From contig NYZC01000202.1 of assembly GCA_002686995.1 (NCBI GenBank), positions 1-40,325 of the forward strand: a stretch of DNA of 40,325 bases, written 5' to 3'. Both the position numbers and the translations under genes were made by a program. This DNA is from Phycisphaeraceae bacterium (GTDB taxonomy: Bacteria; Planctomycetota; Phycisphaerae; Phycisphaerales; Phycisphaeraceae). This document shows, piece by piece, positions 39,794 through 40,325 of this stretch. The stretch's first letter is position 1. Every line of letters begins with the position of its first letter. The notes beneath the pieces were generated by a model. That model was not told the DNA's origin. It saw only the letters and a list, made by a program, of their open reading frames with translations, and did no database searches.

Positions 39794-40325
39794 TCACACC
39801 GCGCGACGTCGCGCGAACGCCGCTACCGCGCCGAGTCCGAGCAGCACCATGCTGCTGGGCTCGGGCTTGATCGGGTGCGTGACCAGGAACAGGTTGGGCA
39901 GCACCTGGATCGGCGCGCCAAGCCCCTCGAATCGCGTGCCCGGGGTGATCTTCGGGAAACGGCCGTCCACGGGAATGGCCCAGAAGATTGATCGGCACGC
40001 CGAGCGCGAGCGGGTTGCCGGTCGCGGTCTCGTACACGTCGGCCAGCAGGTCGATTTCATCGAGACCGGGATTGATCTTGATCAGACCGTCGACCTCCAC
40101 GGAGAAGTCAGGCAGTCCGCCGATGCCCGCCGCGTCGTACTGTGCCACGACACGGGACTGGTTCGGCACGCCGCCGGCGCTCGGCACGCCCAGCGGACTG
40201 ACCGTCGCGTTGCCGCGGCCGATCCGATGGCCGAGGGGAAGTGGCGCGCGCATGCGCGCGATCACCGAGGCCATTTGATGTCGGACACGAGTACGCGAAC
40301 TCCGAAGTCTGACGACTTCGGCTAC
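39794..40325 (-). pseudogene. Frameshifted PEP-CTERM gene, array copy 10, running off the window edge
   Basis: From the right edge one minus-strand frame reads as protein (NQSRVVAQYDAAGIGGLPDF, EVDGLIKINPGLDEIDLLAD) down to about 39975. A second frame then carries the rest (PNLFLVTHPIKPEPSSMVLL, then GLGAVAAFARRRAV), which is a PEP-CTERM sorting signal. A single frameshift between about 39975 and 40010 separates them; it is a real mutation or a sequencing error. The centre is not obviously alike to the other nine copies. The start lies beyond the window or at ATG 40274. Confidence 0.6.

Overview
The window is a GC-rich bacterial chromosome segment that most resembles a planctomycete, probably Phycisphaerae-like. 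The clues are a type I sulfatase, many FG-GAP/ASPIC (CRTAC1) proteins, PEP-CTERM surface proteins, a PhnD-type binding protein coupled to a hybrid kinase, and dispersed inverted repeats of a kind I associate with planctomycete genomes. The taxonomic call is inference; there is no rRNA or marker gene set to settle it.

Left part (1-19,000) is ordinary mixed content: an aldo/keto reductase, a sulfatase, a PhnD-like lipoprotein overlapping a hybrid sensor kinase, a gene-remnant zone (truncated methyltransferase joined to a second broken gene), a phytanoyl-CoA dioxygenase-like protein with an odd metal motif, a DciA-like protein, a degenerate shikimate kinase-like protein, a DUF3311-like/sodium:solute symporter pair, a GNAT acetyltransferase, a cysteine-less DUF1223 protein, a membrane glycosyltransferase with three small membrane or anchored proteins, and a membrane/spermidine-synthase fusion. 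Gaps hold short tandem repeats and inverted repeats.

Centre (19,009-33,650, all minus strand) is the main find: a compact seven-gene operon whose first five genes are, in order, unbL (DUF1702), unbV (CRTAC1/ASPIC), unbU (RnfD-like membrane protein), an iterative type I PKS with KS-AT-ACP-KR-DH-PPTase architecture, and a hotdog thioesterase. This is the conserved enediyne minimal cassette (E3-E4-E5-E-E10) in its usual order. It is followed without a break by a second, larger CRTAC1/ASPIC protein and an unrecognised exported or anchored protein of 499 aa. No core-tailoring, sugar, transporter or recognisable self-resistance genes lie in the window. The PKS and thioesterase would be expected to make a polyene, which the Unb proteins would process on or near the membrane.

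Right part (34,043-40,325, minus strand) is a tandem array of ten related PEP-CTERM genes: eight apparently intact, one reduced to signal plus anchor, and one frameshifted at the edge. Several are followed by near-identical hairpins that look like intrinsic terminators, so much of the array appears to be separate transcription units created by duplication. The gap between array and operon has a 15-bp-arm near-perfect palindrome that is a candidate operator.
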